8,637 bases of DNA from JANNWF01 sp041675805 (GCA_041675805.1 JBAYTD010000120.1:1-8637), one strand, 5' to 3'. Shown: positions 1-7,502, counted from the first letter of the stretch. Notes: a model not told the origin generated them from the letters alone. Numbers and translations are program-made.

Positions 1-563
1 CTGGCGTCGACATGGGTGACCAGGCCCAGCGAATGCGCCGTCTGGCCGTCGATCACGCGGGCGCTGAAGGTCAGCTCCTTGGCGACGTCGAGCGGCAGCA
101 GGCCGCGCAGCGACCGGCTCAGGCCCATGTCGGGCACCAGCCCCCAGCGCGCTTCCATGATCGACAACTGCGCATCCGGCGTGGCAATGCGGATGTCCGC
201 CGCCAGCGCCAACTGCATGCCGGCACCGAAACAGTGGCCGTGTACGGCGGCGATTACCGGGACCGGCAACTCGCGCCAGACCAGGAAGGCGTTCTGGAAC
301 AGGTTGCGACCGGGTTTGAGCAACTGCCACAGCGCGGTCCAGCGATTGCGCGGGTTGGCCAGTTCGCCGAGGTCGATGCCGGCGCTGAACGAGGCACCGT
401 GGCCGGCCAGCACGACCCCGCGCAGCATGCGATCGCGCGCCAGCGTGCGGCCGCAGGCGAGCAGTTCGCGCAGCAGGTCGAAGCTCATCGCGTTGCGCTT
501 CTCCGGCCGGTTCAGGCGGACGATGGCGATGCCCTCGCTGCGCTGCACGTCGATCAGCGACAT
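1..563 (-). CDS. Crotonase-superfamily enoyl-CoA hydratase/isomerase, dienoyl-CoA isomerase-like (3' end outside window)
   Basis: The reading starts at ATG (561-563) and gives 187 residues before the left edge cuts it. Full-length crotonases have about 260-280 residues, so the C-terminal third is missing. Visible hallmarks are LNRPEKRNAM (residues 17-26), the first oxyanion-hole segment SFSAGIDL (58-65), the second segment HGHCFGAGMQL (108-118) and ADIRIATPDAQLSIMEARWG (122-141). By alignment from memory, rat enoyl-CoA hydratase Glu144 is replaced by Gln117, while Glu164 is kept as Glu137. Asp145 lies eight residues after Glu137, the spacing of Glu196/Asp204 in mammalian dienoyl-CoA isomerase (ECH1), and KELTFSAR (162-169) also resembles ECH1. 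It therefore probably acts on fatty acyl-CoA double bonds in the cytoplasm, as an isomerase more likely than a classical hydratase. The start lies 7 bases after the glycosyltransferase stop with no clear Shine-Dalgarno sequence, so translation may depend on coupling. The family call is firm; the exact substrate is not. Confidence 0.93.
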   Translation of the reverse strand, partial: MSLIDVQRSEGIAIVRLNRPEKRNAMSFDLLRELLACGRTLARDRMLRGVVLAGHGASFSAGIDLGELANPRNRWTALWQLLKPGRNLFQNAFLVWRELPVPVIAAVHGHCFGAGMQLALAADIRIATPDAQLSIMEARWGLVPDMGLSRSLRGLLPLDVAKELTFSARVIDGQTAHSLGLVTHVDA

Positions 564-570
564 GGCGGCG

Positions 571-3500
571 TCACAGGTCGAGCAGGCGGCGCAGCACGCC
601 GCGCGCGGCATCGAAGCCGAAATGCCGGCGCACGTTGTCGGCACCGTTGTCGGAAAGCGTCTGCCACAGCGTCTGGTCGTCGTACAGGCGCAGCACGGCG
701 GCGGCGAAGGCATCGGCGTCGTCCGCCACCAGCACGTCCTCGCCATCGCGCAGGTGCATGCCCTCGACGGCGACCGAGGTCGCCACCACCGGCTGGCCGT
801 AGCTCATGCCCATGTTGACCTTGCCCTTGACGCCGGCACCGTAGCGCAACGGCGCCACCGACATGCGGCAGCCGTCGAGGAACGGCTCGATGTCCTCGAC
901 GAAGCCGTGGAAGCTCACGCCCTCGACCTCGCCCAGCGCGCGCACCTCGTCGGTGGCCTTGCTGCCGATCAGGTGGAAGCGCAGTTCCGGCCGGGCGGCA
1001 TGGATCAGCGGCCAGACTTCGCCGACGAACCATTGCGCGGCATCGATGTTGGGCGGATGCTGGAAGCCGCCGATGAACATCAGGTCGGCGCGCTCGGCGA
1101 ACGGGCGGCGGCAGCCGAACACCTCGTGGACGTTGGACAGCACCTCGACGCGGGCCGCGGGCGCATCGTCGGCGAGCAGGCGCTGTTCCACCGGGCTGAC
1201 CACCAGGGTGATGTCGCTGCCGGCGATCACCTCGAGTTCCTGCTCGCGGGTCTGCGCCGCGCTGCGCGCCAGGTCGTCGCGCCCGGCCAGCTCGGCGGCG
1301 CGCTGCTCGCGCAGGTAGTGCAGGTCGACGGTGTCGAAGATCAGCCGGGCACGCGGCGCGTAGCGGCGTACCAGGTCGAGGTACTGGCTGGCGATGTAGT
1401 GGCGGCTGAGGATCACCGCGTCGAACTGCGCGCCGCGCTCGGCGAACCAGCCGACCGGGTCGGACAGGAACGGATGCCAGAGGACTTCGATGCCGAGCTG
1501 CTGCAGCGCGTCGCTGTAGCCGGGGACGAAGGCGCGGTTGTCGGCGAAAAAGGTGACTGCGCAGCCTTCCTCGCGCAGCAGGCGCAGCAGGTTGACCATG
1601 CGCACCGAGCCGGAATCCTGGTCCGGCTGCGGCGTGGTGGCGTCGATCACCAGCACGCGGCGGCGCGCGCGATGCTCGCGGGCGATCTCGATCGGCGTGT
1701 CCGGCGGCGCACTGGCGTGGGCGGCCAGCGTCTCGCGCCAGCGGTCGAGGAATTTTTCCTTGTTGACCACCTGGTACGCCTTGACGCCGCTGGCGGTGTC
1801 GGTGCCCGAGCTGACGCCTTCGAAATGCGCCACCACCGAGGCCGGCTGGTAATACACCTTGCGCCCGGCGGCGCGCACCTTCATGGCGAGGTCGGTGTCC
1901 TCGTAATAGGCCGGCGCGTAATGGCTGTCGAAGCCGCCGAGCTGACGGAACAGCGCGGCCGGCAGGGCGATGGCGGCACCGGAGCAGTAGTCGGCCTCGC
2001 GCAGGTAGTTGTAGCGCGGGTCGGCCGGATCGCCGAAGCGGCCGTAGTTCCAGCCGCCGCCGTCACGGAAGACGATGCCGCCGGCCTCTTGCAGGCGGCC
2101 GTCGGGATAGACCAGCTTGGCACCGACCAGGCCGGCTTCCGGGTGCGCCTGGAAGGTGTCGAGCAGGGCGTCCAGCCAGTCGTCCTGGACGGCGGTGTCG
2201 TTGTTGAGGAAGACCAGGTATTCACCGCTTGCGGCCGCCGCGCCGGCGTTGCAGGCACCGATGAAGCCGAGGTTCTCGGCGTTGCGCAGGTAGCGCAGAC
2301 CGGGCACGCGCGGCAGCAGGTCGGCGCTTTCGTCCTGCGAGCAGTCATCGACCACGATGACCTCGAAGGCGTGGCGCTGCGGATGCGCGGCCAGCGAGCG
2401 CAGGCAGGTCAGGGTGTGGTGCAGGTGGTTGTAGACCGGGATCACCACGCTGGCACGCGGGGTGTCGGGCAGCGCCAGTTGCAGCTCGGCGAGGTCGTGC
2501 TGCTGGCCCTCGTCGGGCACGCTGGGGATGTCCAGCGCGTCGACCGGCGGTGGCGCGGCGTACTCCTGGCGCATGCGCCGCATGGTGGCGCGCAGGCCGC
2601 GCTGGCGCAGGTGATTGGCGGCGCGCCGGTAGCCGCTGAGCAGGCGGGCGAGGCGGAAGCGCAGCCGGCTGCCGGCCTGGCCGAGCAGTCGGCGAACGCC
2701 GCGCAGCGGGCGGGTCAGACGCCAGGAATGGCTGGCGATGATCTCGTTGCGCTCGCGCTCGAAGGTGTCGCGCTGGCGGGTCAACGAATCGACGTAGCGG
2801 CGCAACTCCTCGGCCACTTCGTGTTCGGCCTCGTGCTGGCGGCGGGCGTCGGCGAGCGCCTGTTCCTGTTCGGCGGCGTGGCGGGCGTGTTCGGCCTCGG
2901 CCTGGCTCAGTGCTTCGCCGGTTTCCGCCAGGCTGTGGCGCAGCAGGTTGACCTCGGCATCGAGGCCGCTGGCCCAGGCGGTGCGGCGTTGCAGCTCGCT
3001 TTCGGTCTGCGTCAGTTGGGTCATGGCCTGTCGGTGCTGGGCGCGGGCGTCGTCGATCTCGCGCTTGAGCGAGCCGATCCAGGTCTGCCGCTCGTCCGCT
3101 TCGTGTTGCGCGCGCTGCGCCCAGTCGGCGCGACGCTCCAGTTCGGCGCGCTGCGAGTCCAGCCGCGCCGACAGCGCGTCGACGCGGACGCGCAGGTCGA
3201 TGGCATCGCGCCGCGCCTGCTGCATGCGCAGCACCGGCAGCGGGTCGCGGCCGTAGCTGCGCGGCGCTCGCGCTGCCAGCGCCAGGGCGGCGGCGTAATC
3301 GTCCGCCATCGCGGCGGGGTCGCGTTCCGCCTGGCGGATCTGCAACGGCAGCAGCGGCCCGCTGTCCTCGGCCAGCCGAGCCAGTAACTGGGCGAGGGCG
3401 TGTGCATCTGGCGCGACCAGCAGGCCGTTCTCGCCGTGGCGGATGCGCTCGACGAAACTGCCCAGCGCGGTGGCGATCACCGGCACGCCGAGGCTGCGCA

Positions 3501-5064
3501 GTTCGGACAGCGTGTAGCTGAAGGTCTCGGCGACGGTGGCCGGCAGCAGGGCGGCGTCGGGGCGCAGCGCGGCGAGCAGGGCGGGCAGTTCGTCGCGCCG
3601 GTAGTCGAGGCGCACGTGTACCTGCGGATGGCCGAAGAAGCGCATGCCGGCGGCGCCGCAGCCGAGCAGCGCCAGTTCCACATCGGCGGGCAGGATCGGC
3701 AGCAATTCCGCCAGCAGCGCCTCGCCCTTGCCGGCGCGGAGGCGGCCGGGGACGACGATGCGCAGGTTGGCGCGGTGCGGATCGGGACGGATCTCCGGCA
3801 GCGGCTGCGGCCAGGGGGCGAGACCATGGCCGATCTTCGCCCAGCGGCGCTCGGCGAGCTGCGGCGCGATGCGGACCAGGTTGTCGCGCACGCATTGGCT
3901 GGGCGCGATCAGCAGGGCGTCGGCCTCGGCCAGCGCGGCGAGATAGCCGGCGCGCAGCGCCTGCCAGTGCGGCGGGCGCGAATCGGCGAAATCGGCATCC
4001 TCCGCAGCCAGCGCTGTCGGTATCGCGGTGGCCGAGAAGTCGGCGTCGACAGCGCCGAAATCGGCGTGCAGGCGCGGCCACAGCGGGTAATAGTCGTGGC
4101 AGACCACGGCGGTGGGCAGGCCGCTGCGCAACACGTCCAGCGCGTGGCCGATCAGCGAGGACACCAGCACGCCGGCAACACCGAAATCGGCGATCACCTG
4201 ATGCAGCAGGGCGTGATGCTCGGCGCTGGCCAGATGGCTGGTGGCGGTCGGCGCGGCCAGCGGCCATTCGCGCAGCGGCGGCCGGGCCGGATGCTCGTGC
4301 AGGGTGATCATCTGGCCGTGCAGGCGCTGCGCCGGATCGCCCCGGGCGATCAGAACCAGATGGCGATGGGTGCTGTCGGCGTCGATCAGATCCTCGACGA
4401 AGCGCTGCGCGCCGCCGCCCCAGCCGTGCAGGACGTGCAGCAGCGTCGGTCGGCCGTCGAGGCCGACATAGGCCGGCGGCGCGACATCGCTGAGCGCTTC
4501 CAGGCGCAGGGCGAGGGCGCCCACCGCCGGATGGCGGACGCTCTGGTCGACAGCCGGCGTCGTGCGCACGGCGTCGGCGTCGACGAACAGCAGGTCGCAG
4601 AGATGGGTGCGGATGTCGACGAAGTCGTTCCGCCATGGCTGGCGGGCCAGCGCGGCGGCGCTCCACAGGCCGAGCAGCGGCGAGCGCTGCGCGCTCTGCG
4701 GGTAGCTGCGTTCAGCCAGCAGGTGTGCCCAGCGGTCGACCGCGTCGGCCGGCATCGCACTGCCGGCGGGGCGCGGATCGAGCTCGGCGGTCAGCGCGCA
4801 CAGCGGCGTCCAGCACTCGACATCCGGGCGCGCGGCGCGGGCCAGCGCCAGCCGTGGCCAGGCGTGCGTGGGCAGATCGGCGTCGGCACGCACGGCGAGC
4901 AGGTCGTGGTCGGGATGGGCCGCCGCTGCTTCGGCCAGCGCTGTGGCCAGATCGTCGTGGGCGCTCTCGAACAGCATCATGCCGTCGGGCGGGCGCGGGC
5001 GCAGCCGGGCCAGTGCATCGGCGGAGCACGGATACAGCAGGCAGATCGGCGCGGAGGCACTCAC
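571..5064 (-). CDS. Giant multidomain glycosyltransferase (degenerate GT-A? - GT4 - coiled coil - GT2 - GT4)
   Basis: This 1497-residue protein starts at GTG (5062-5064); an in-frame TGA twelve codons upstream (5101-5103) rules out a much longer start. A weak GAGA lies about 12 bases before the GTG. Modules in order: residues ~8-190 resemble a decayed GT-A domain (DAD at 61-63). Residues ~205-600 form a GT4-type GT-B enzyme, with LLHVLHGWGGG (208-218), VVPGRLRAGKG (437-447) and the E-x7-E pair Glu513/Glu521. Residues ~611-775 form a long coiled coil. Residues ~776-835 are arginine-rich and start with SHSWRLTRPLRG, a motif I know from the end of coiled coils in other bacterial glycosyltransferases. 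Residues ~870-1110 form a GT2 domain: SVVIPVYNH, VVDDCS with Asp906/Asp907, NND (954-956) in the DxD position, and YEDTDLAMK. Residues ~1135-1495 form a second GT-B domain with FIGGFQHPPNID and YGAGVKGKVN. There is no signal peptide or membrane span, so it should work at the cytoplasmic face on nucleotide sugars. The likely product is O-antigen, capsule or a protein-linked glycan; the sugar and acceptor cannot be read from sequence. The crotonase follows immediately. Confidence 0.95.
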   Translation of the reverse strand: MSASAPICLLYPCSADALARLRPRPPDGMMLFESAHDDLATALAEAAAAHPDHDLLAVRADADLPTHAWPRLALARAARPDVECWTPLCALTAELDPRPAGSAMPADAVDRWAHLLAERSYPQSAQRSPLLGLWSAAALARQPWRNDFVDIRTHLCDLLFVDADAVRTTPAVDQSVRHPAVGALALRLEALSDVAPPAYVGLDGRPTLLHVLHGWGGGAQRFVEDLIDADSTHRHLVLIARGDPAQRLHGQMITLHEHPARPPLREWPLAAPTATSHLASAEHHALLHQVIADFGVAGVLVSSLIGHALDVLRSGLPTAVVCHDYYPLWPRLHADFGAVDADFSATAIPTALAAEDADFADSRPPHWQALRAGYLAALAEADALLIAPSQCVRDNLVRIAPQLAERRWAKIGHGLAPWPQPLPEIRPDPHRANLRIVVPGRLRAGKGEALLAELLPILPADVELALLGCGAAGMRFFGHPQVHVRLDYRRDELPALLAALRPDAALLPATVAETFSYTLSELRSLGVPVIATALGSFVERIRHGENGLLVAPDAHALAQLLARLAEDSGPLLPLQIRQAERDPAAMADDYAAALALAARAPRSYGRDPLPVLRMQQARRDAIDLRVRVDALSARLDSQRAELERRADWAQRAQHEADERQTWIGSLKREIDDARAQHRQAMTQLTQTESELQRRTAWASGLDAEVNLLRHSLAETGEALSQAEAEHARHAAEQEQALADARRQHEAEHEVAEELRRYVDSLTRQRDTFERERNEIIASHSWRLTRPLRGVRRLLGQAGSRLRFRLARLLSGYRRAANHLRQRGLRATMRRMRQEYAAPPPVDALDIPSVPDEGQQHDLAELQLALPDTPRASVVIPVYNHLHHTLTCLRSLAAHPQRHAFEVIVVDDCSQDESADLLPRVPGLRYLRNAENLGFIGACNAGAAAASGEYLVFLNNDTAVQDDWLDALLDTFQAHPEAGLVGAKLVYPDGRLQEAGGIVFRDGGGWNYGRFGDPADPRYNYLREADYCSGAAIALPAALFRQLGGFDSHYAPAYYEDTDLAMKVRAAGRKVYYQPASVVAHFEGVSSGTDTASGVKAYQVVNKEKFLDRWRETLAAHASAPPDTPIEIAREHRARRRVLVIDATTPQPDQDSGSVRMVNLLRLLREEGCAVTFFADNRAFVPGYSDALQQLGIEVLWHPFLSDPVGWFAERGAQFDAVILSRHYIASQYLDLVRRYAPRARLIFDTVDLHYLREQRAAELAGRDDLARSAAQTREQELEVIAGSDITLVVSPVEQRLLADDAPAARVEVLSNVHEVFGCRRPFAERADLMFIGGFQHPPNIDAAQWFVGEVWPLIHAARPELRFHLIGSKATDEVRALGEVEGVSFHGFVEDIEPFLDGCRMSVAPLRYGAGVKGKVNMGMSYGQPVVATSVAVEGMHLRDGEDVLVADDADAFAAAVLRLYDDQTLWQTLSDNGADNVRRHFGFDAARGVLRRLLDL

Positions 5065-5201
5065 GGGGTCGGATGATCTCGATGCGGGCCGGCAGTCGCT
5101 TCAGGCGAGAGCGGCTAAACTGGCGTCCAAACCGGCGATTATCGCCGTTCCGGCCCGACGCCGACACCTTTCCCGCCCTTTGCCGCCTGCCGACGACGTC
5201 C
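5065..5201. promoter_or_regulatory. Divergent intergenic region, probable back-to-back promoters
   Basis: This 137-base gap separates the starts of the leftward glycosyltransferase and the rightward PBP1b gene, so promoters for both units should lie here or just inside the flanking coding sequence. On the minus strand GATAAT (5143 down to 5138) matches five of six positions of a sigma-70 -10 box. It would leave a leader of roughly 65-70 bases before the GTG at 5064, but the hexamer about 17 bases upstream is a poor -35 box. On the plus strand TAAACT (5116-5121) and GATTAT (5137-5142) are weaker -10 candidates for PBP1b. The region also carries a perfect inverted repeat, listed separately. If PBP1b starts at ATG 5073 or 5082 instead of GTG 5202, most of this stretch would be coding. 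The promoter assignments are inference. Confidence 0.4.
5133..5147. repeat. Perfect 15-base inverted repeat (7-1-7) in the divergent promoter region
   Basis: CGGCGAT (5133-5139), a central T (5140) and ATCGCCG (5141-5147) form a perfect palindrome with one unpaired central base. The flanking bases C5132 and T5148 do not extend it. A one-base loop cannot make a good RNA hairpin, so a binding site for a dimeric regulator is more plausible than a terminator. The best minus-strand -10 candidate (GATAAT) lies inside it, so a bound protein could affect the leftward promoter directly. I cannot match it to a known operator. Confidence 0.55.
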
Positions 5202-7502
5202 GTGCCCGCCCGCGCCAGCAAAAACCCGACCCCGCGCCCCTGGCGGCGCTGGCTGTTGCCGTCGCTGGTCGGGCTGGCGGCGTTGGCGGTGGGCTTTCTG
5301 GTGCCGACCTGGTGGGTGATGGATCGCCACCTGCAATACGAGTTCGGCCGGCTGTCCTGGCAGATTCCGACCCGCGTGCTGGCGCGCCCGCTGGCCTTGC
5401 GCGTCGGCGAGCCGGTGTCGATGGACAGCCTGCTGGAGGAACTGGCAGCGGCCGGTTATCGCGACGACGGCGAGGGCCGTTCGCCGGGCAGCTATCGTCG
5501 CGACGGCACCCGGCTGTGGATCGCCAGTCGCGGCTTTCGCGATGTCGATGGCGCGGTGGCGGCGCGGCGCATCGAGGTCGCGCTGTCCGGGCAGCGGATC
5601 GGTCGCCTGCTGGACGCTGCCGGCAAGCCGCTGGCCGAGGCGTGGCTGGATCCGGCGCGCATCGCCACCTTCCACGGCATCGCCCAGGAGGAGCGCCGGC
5701 TGGCGCGGCTGGAAGACCTGCCGGCGCTGCTGCTGACCACCCTGCAAGCGGTCGAGGATCGCAGCTTCCGCCATCACGCCGGCATCGACTGGCGCGGCAT
5801 GGTGCGTGCGCTGTGGGTCAACCTGCGCGAGGGCGAAGTGCGCCAGGGTGGCAGCACGCTGACCCAGCAACTGGTACGCAATCTGTACCTGCATCGCGGC
5901 CAGAGCTATTCGCGCAAACTGCGCGAAATCCTCTACGCGATGATCATCGAGTCGCGCTTCGACAAGCGCCGCATCATGGAGGCCTACCTCAACCAGGTCT
6001 ATCTCGGCCAGCAGGGCGGGCAGGCCGTGCATGGCGTCGCCGCCGGGGCCTGGTTCTGGTTCGGTCGCGAGCCGGACCAGCTCGGCCCGGAGGAGATCGC
6101 GCTGCTGATCGGCCTGATCAAGGGGCCGTCCTATTACGACCCGCGCCGCTACCCGGAGCGCGCCAGGGTGCGCCGCGACCTGGTGCTGGATCAGATGCTG
6201 GAGACCGGGCTGATCGACGCCGCCGGACAGGCCCGCGCCAAGGCGCGACCGCTGGGCGTCACCACGCGGGCGCAACTGGCGGCCAACCGCTATCCCGCCT
6301 TCATCGAACTGGTCCGCGCCCAACTGGCCAGCGACTATCCGCCCGAGCGCCTGAGCGGTGCCGGCCTCGACGTGCTGACCACGCTGGCACCCTCGGTGCA
6401 GGCCGCCGCCGAGCGCAGCGTGACCACGCGCCTGCCGGAGCTGGCTAAAAAGGATGCCGTCGCGCCGCAGGCGGCGATGCTGGTGACCGACACCGCCAGC
6501 GGCGAGGTGCTCGCCATCGTCGGCGGCAATGATCCGCGCCAGCCGGGTTTCAACCGCGCGCTGGCGGCGCAGCGTCCGGTCGGCTCCCTGCTCAAGCCCT
6601 TCGTCTACCTGCTGGCGCTGGCCGATCCGGCGCGCTGGTCGCTGGCCAGCACGCTGGAGGACGCGCCGATCACGCTGCGCACCAGCGGCAGCCAGCAATG
6701 GCGGCCGGAGAACGTCGATGGCGTCAGCCACGGGCCGGTGGCGCTGCTGGATGCGCTGGCGCAGTCCTATAACCAGGCCACGGTGCGGCTGGGCATGGCG
6801 GTCGGCGTCGACCGGCTGGCGCGGCTGATGAAGGCGCTGGCCGGGGTCGAGCCGCCGGCGCATCCCTCGCTGCTGCTTGGCGCGGTCGACCTGAGCCCGT
6901 TGCAGGTGACCAGTCTGTACCAGTTCCTCGCCTCCGGCGGCCAGGTGCAGCGGCTGCGCAGCGTGCGCGGCGTGCTCGATGGCGAGGGCCGGCCGCTGCA
7001 CCGCTATGACGACGCACCGGCGCGCGCCGAACCGGCCGACGCCATCGCCACCCGACTGGTGACATTGGCTCTGCAGGAGGCCGCCCAGCGCGGCACGGCG
7101 CGGCGACTGAGCAGCGACGGCCACGCCCATCTCGCCCCGGCCGGCAAGACCGGCACCAGCAATGATGGTCGCGACAGTTGGTTCGCCGGCTGGACCGGCC
7201 GCCACCTGGCGGTGGTCTGGGTCGGCAACGACGACAACAGCCCGACCGGCCTGTACGGTGCCACCGGAGCGTTGCGACTGTGGTCGGGGCTGTTCGCCGC
7301 CCTGCCCAGCACGGCCTTGCAGATCGATCCGGGCGGTTTGGAATGGGGCTGGGTCGAGGTCGGCGGGCGGGCGCTCACCGACCGCGATTGCGAGGGCGCA
7401 CGCGAGTTCGCCTTCGTCGCCGGTTACGCCCCGCGCGAGCATCGCGGCTGCCGGCTGGAACAGGTCAAGGGTTGGTTCGATTGGAGACGCGACGCGCCAT
7501 GA
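5202..7502 (+). CDS. mrcB: Penicillin-binding protein 1b: bifunctional peptidoglycan glycosyltransferase/transpeptidase
   Basis: This class A PBP polymerises lipid II into glycan strands and cross-links the stem peptides on the periplasmic side of the inner membrane. With the GTG start at 5202 it has 766 residues, close to the ~774 of Pseudomonas aeruginosa PBP1b (E. coli has 844). A short Arg-rich cytoplasmic tail precedes a membrane span at ~18-39. Residues ~50-140 correspond to the UB2H regulatory region. The GT51 domain shows AVEDRSFRHHAGID (183-196) with catalytic Glu185, QGGSTLTQQLVRNLYL (215-230), and RKLRE with the second Glu at 242. The transpeptidase domain has the active-site Ser462 in GSLLKP (SxxK, Lys465), SYN (522-524) and KTGT (649-652), all intact. 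Two cysteines near the C-terminus (730 and 750) could form a disulfide. Start choice is uncertain: in-frame ATGs at 5073 and 5082 would give 809 or 806 residues, and GTG 5202 lacks a clear Shine-Dalgarno sequence, but its tail length fits the Pseudomonas form. The stop overlaps the next gene's start (ATGA). Confidence 0.96.
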   Translation: MPARASKNPTPRPWRRWLLPSLVGLAALAVGFLVPTWWVMDRHLQYEFGRLSWQIPTRVLARPLALRVGEPVSMDSLLEELAAAGYRDDGEGRSPGSYRRDGTRLWIASRGFRDVDGAVAARRIEVALSGQRIGRLLDAAGKPLAEAWLDPARIATFHGIAQEERRLARLEDLPALLLTTLQAVEDRSFRHHAGIDWRGMVRALWVNLREGEVRQGGSTLTQQLVRNLYLHRGQSYSRKLREILYAMIIESRFDKRRIMEAYLNQVYLGQQGGQAVHGVAAGAWFWFGREPDQLGPEEIALLIGLIKGPSYYDPRRYPERARVRRDLVLDQMLETGLIDAAGQARAKARPLGVTTRAQLAANRYPAFIELVRAQLASDYPPERLSGAGLDVLTTLAPSVQAAAERSVTTRLPELAKKDAVAPQAAMLVTDTASGEVLAIVGGNDPRQPGFNRALAAQRPVGSLLKPFVYLLALADPARWSLASTLEDAPITLRTSGSQQWRPENVDGVSHGPVALLDALAQSYNQATVRLGMAVGVDRLARLMKALAGVEPPAHPSLLLGAVDLSPLQVTSLYQFLASGGQVQRLRSVRGVLDGEGRPLHRYDDAPARAEPADAIATRLVTLALQEAAQRGTARRLSSDGHAHLAPAGKTGTSNDGRDSWFAGWTGRHLAVVWVGNDDNSPTGLYGATGALRLWSGLFAALPSTALQIDPGGLEWGWVEVGGRALTDRDCEGAREFAFVAGYAPREHRGCRLEQVKGWFDWRRDAP

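Noticed and set aside
16..3387. Very long plus-strand open frame (over 1100 codons) opposite the glycosyltransferase gene
   Set aside because: Its translation is low-complexity Arg/Gln/Ala/Gly-rich text with no domain, while the opposite strand carries clear GT4, GT2 and coiled-coil motifs. In DNA this GC-rich, stop codons are rare on the antisense strand.
3400..5076. Second long plus-strand open frame opposite the N-terminal half of the glycosyltransferase
   Set aside because: It is antisense to a well-supported GT4 domain, has biased Gly/Gln/Arg composition and no recognisable motif; it is a GC-driven shadow.
5133..5147. Palindrome as a rho-independent terminator
   Set aside because: The loop is a single base and no T-run follows on either strand. 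It also lies between divergent starts, where no transcript is expected to end.
5139..7442. Minus-strand open frame of about 767 codons opposite PBP1b
   Set aside because: The plus strand has intact GT51 and transpeptidase catalytic motifs. The antisense product is Gln/Arg/Ala-rich without domain signals.
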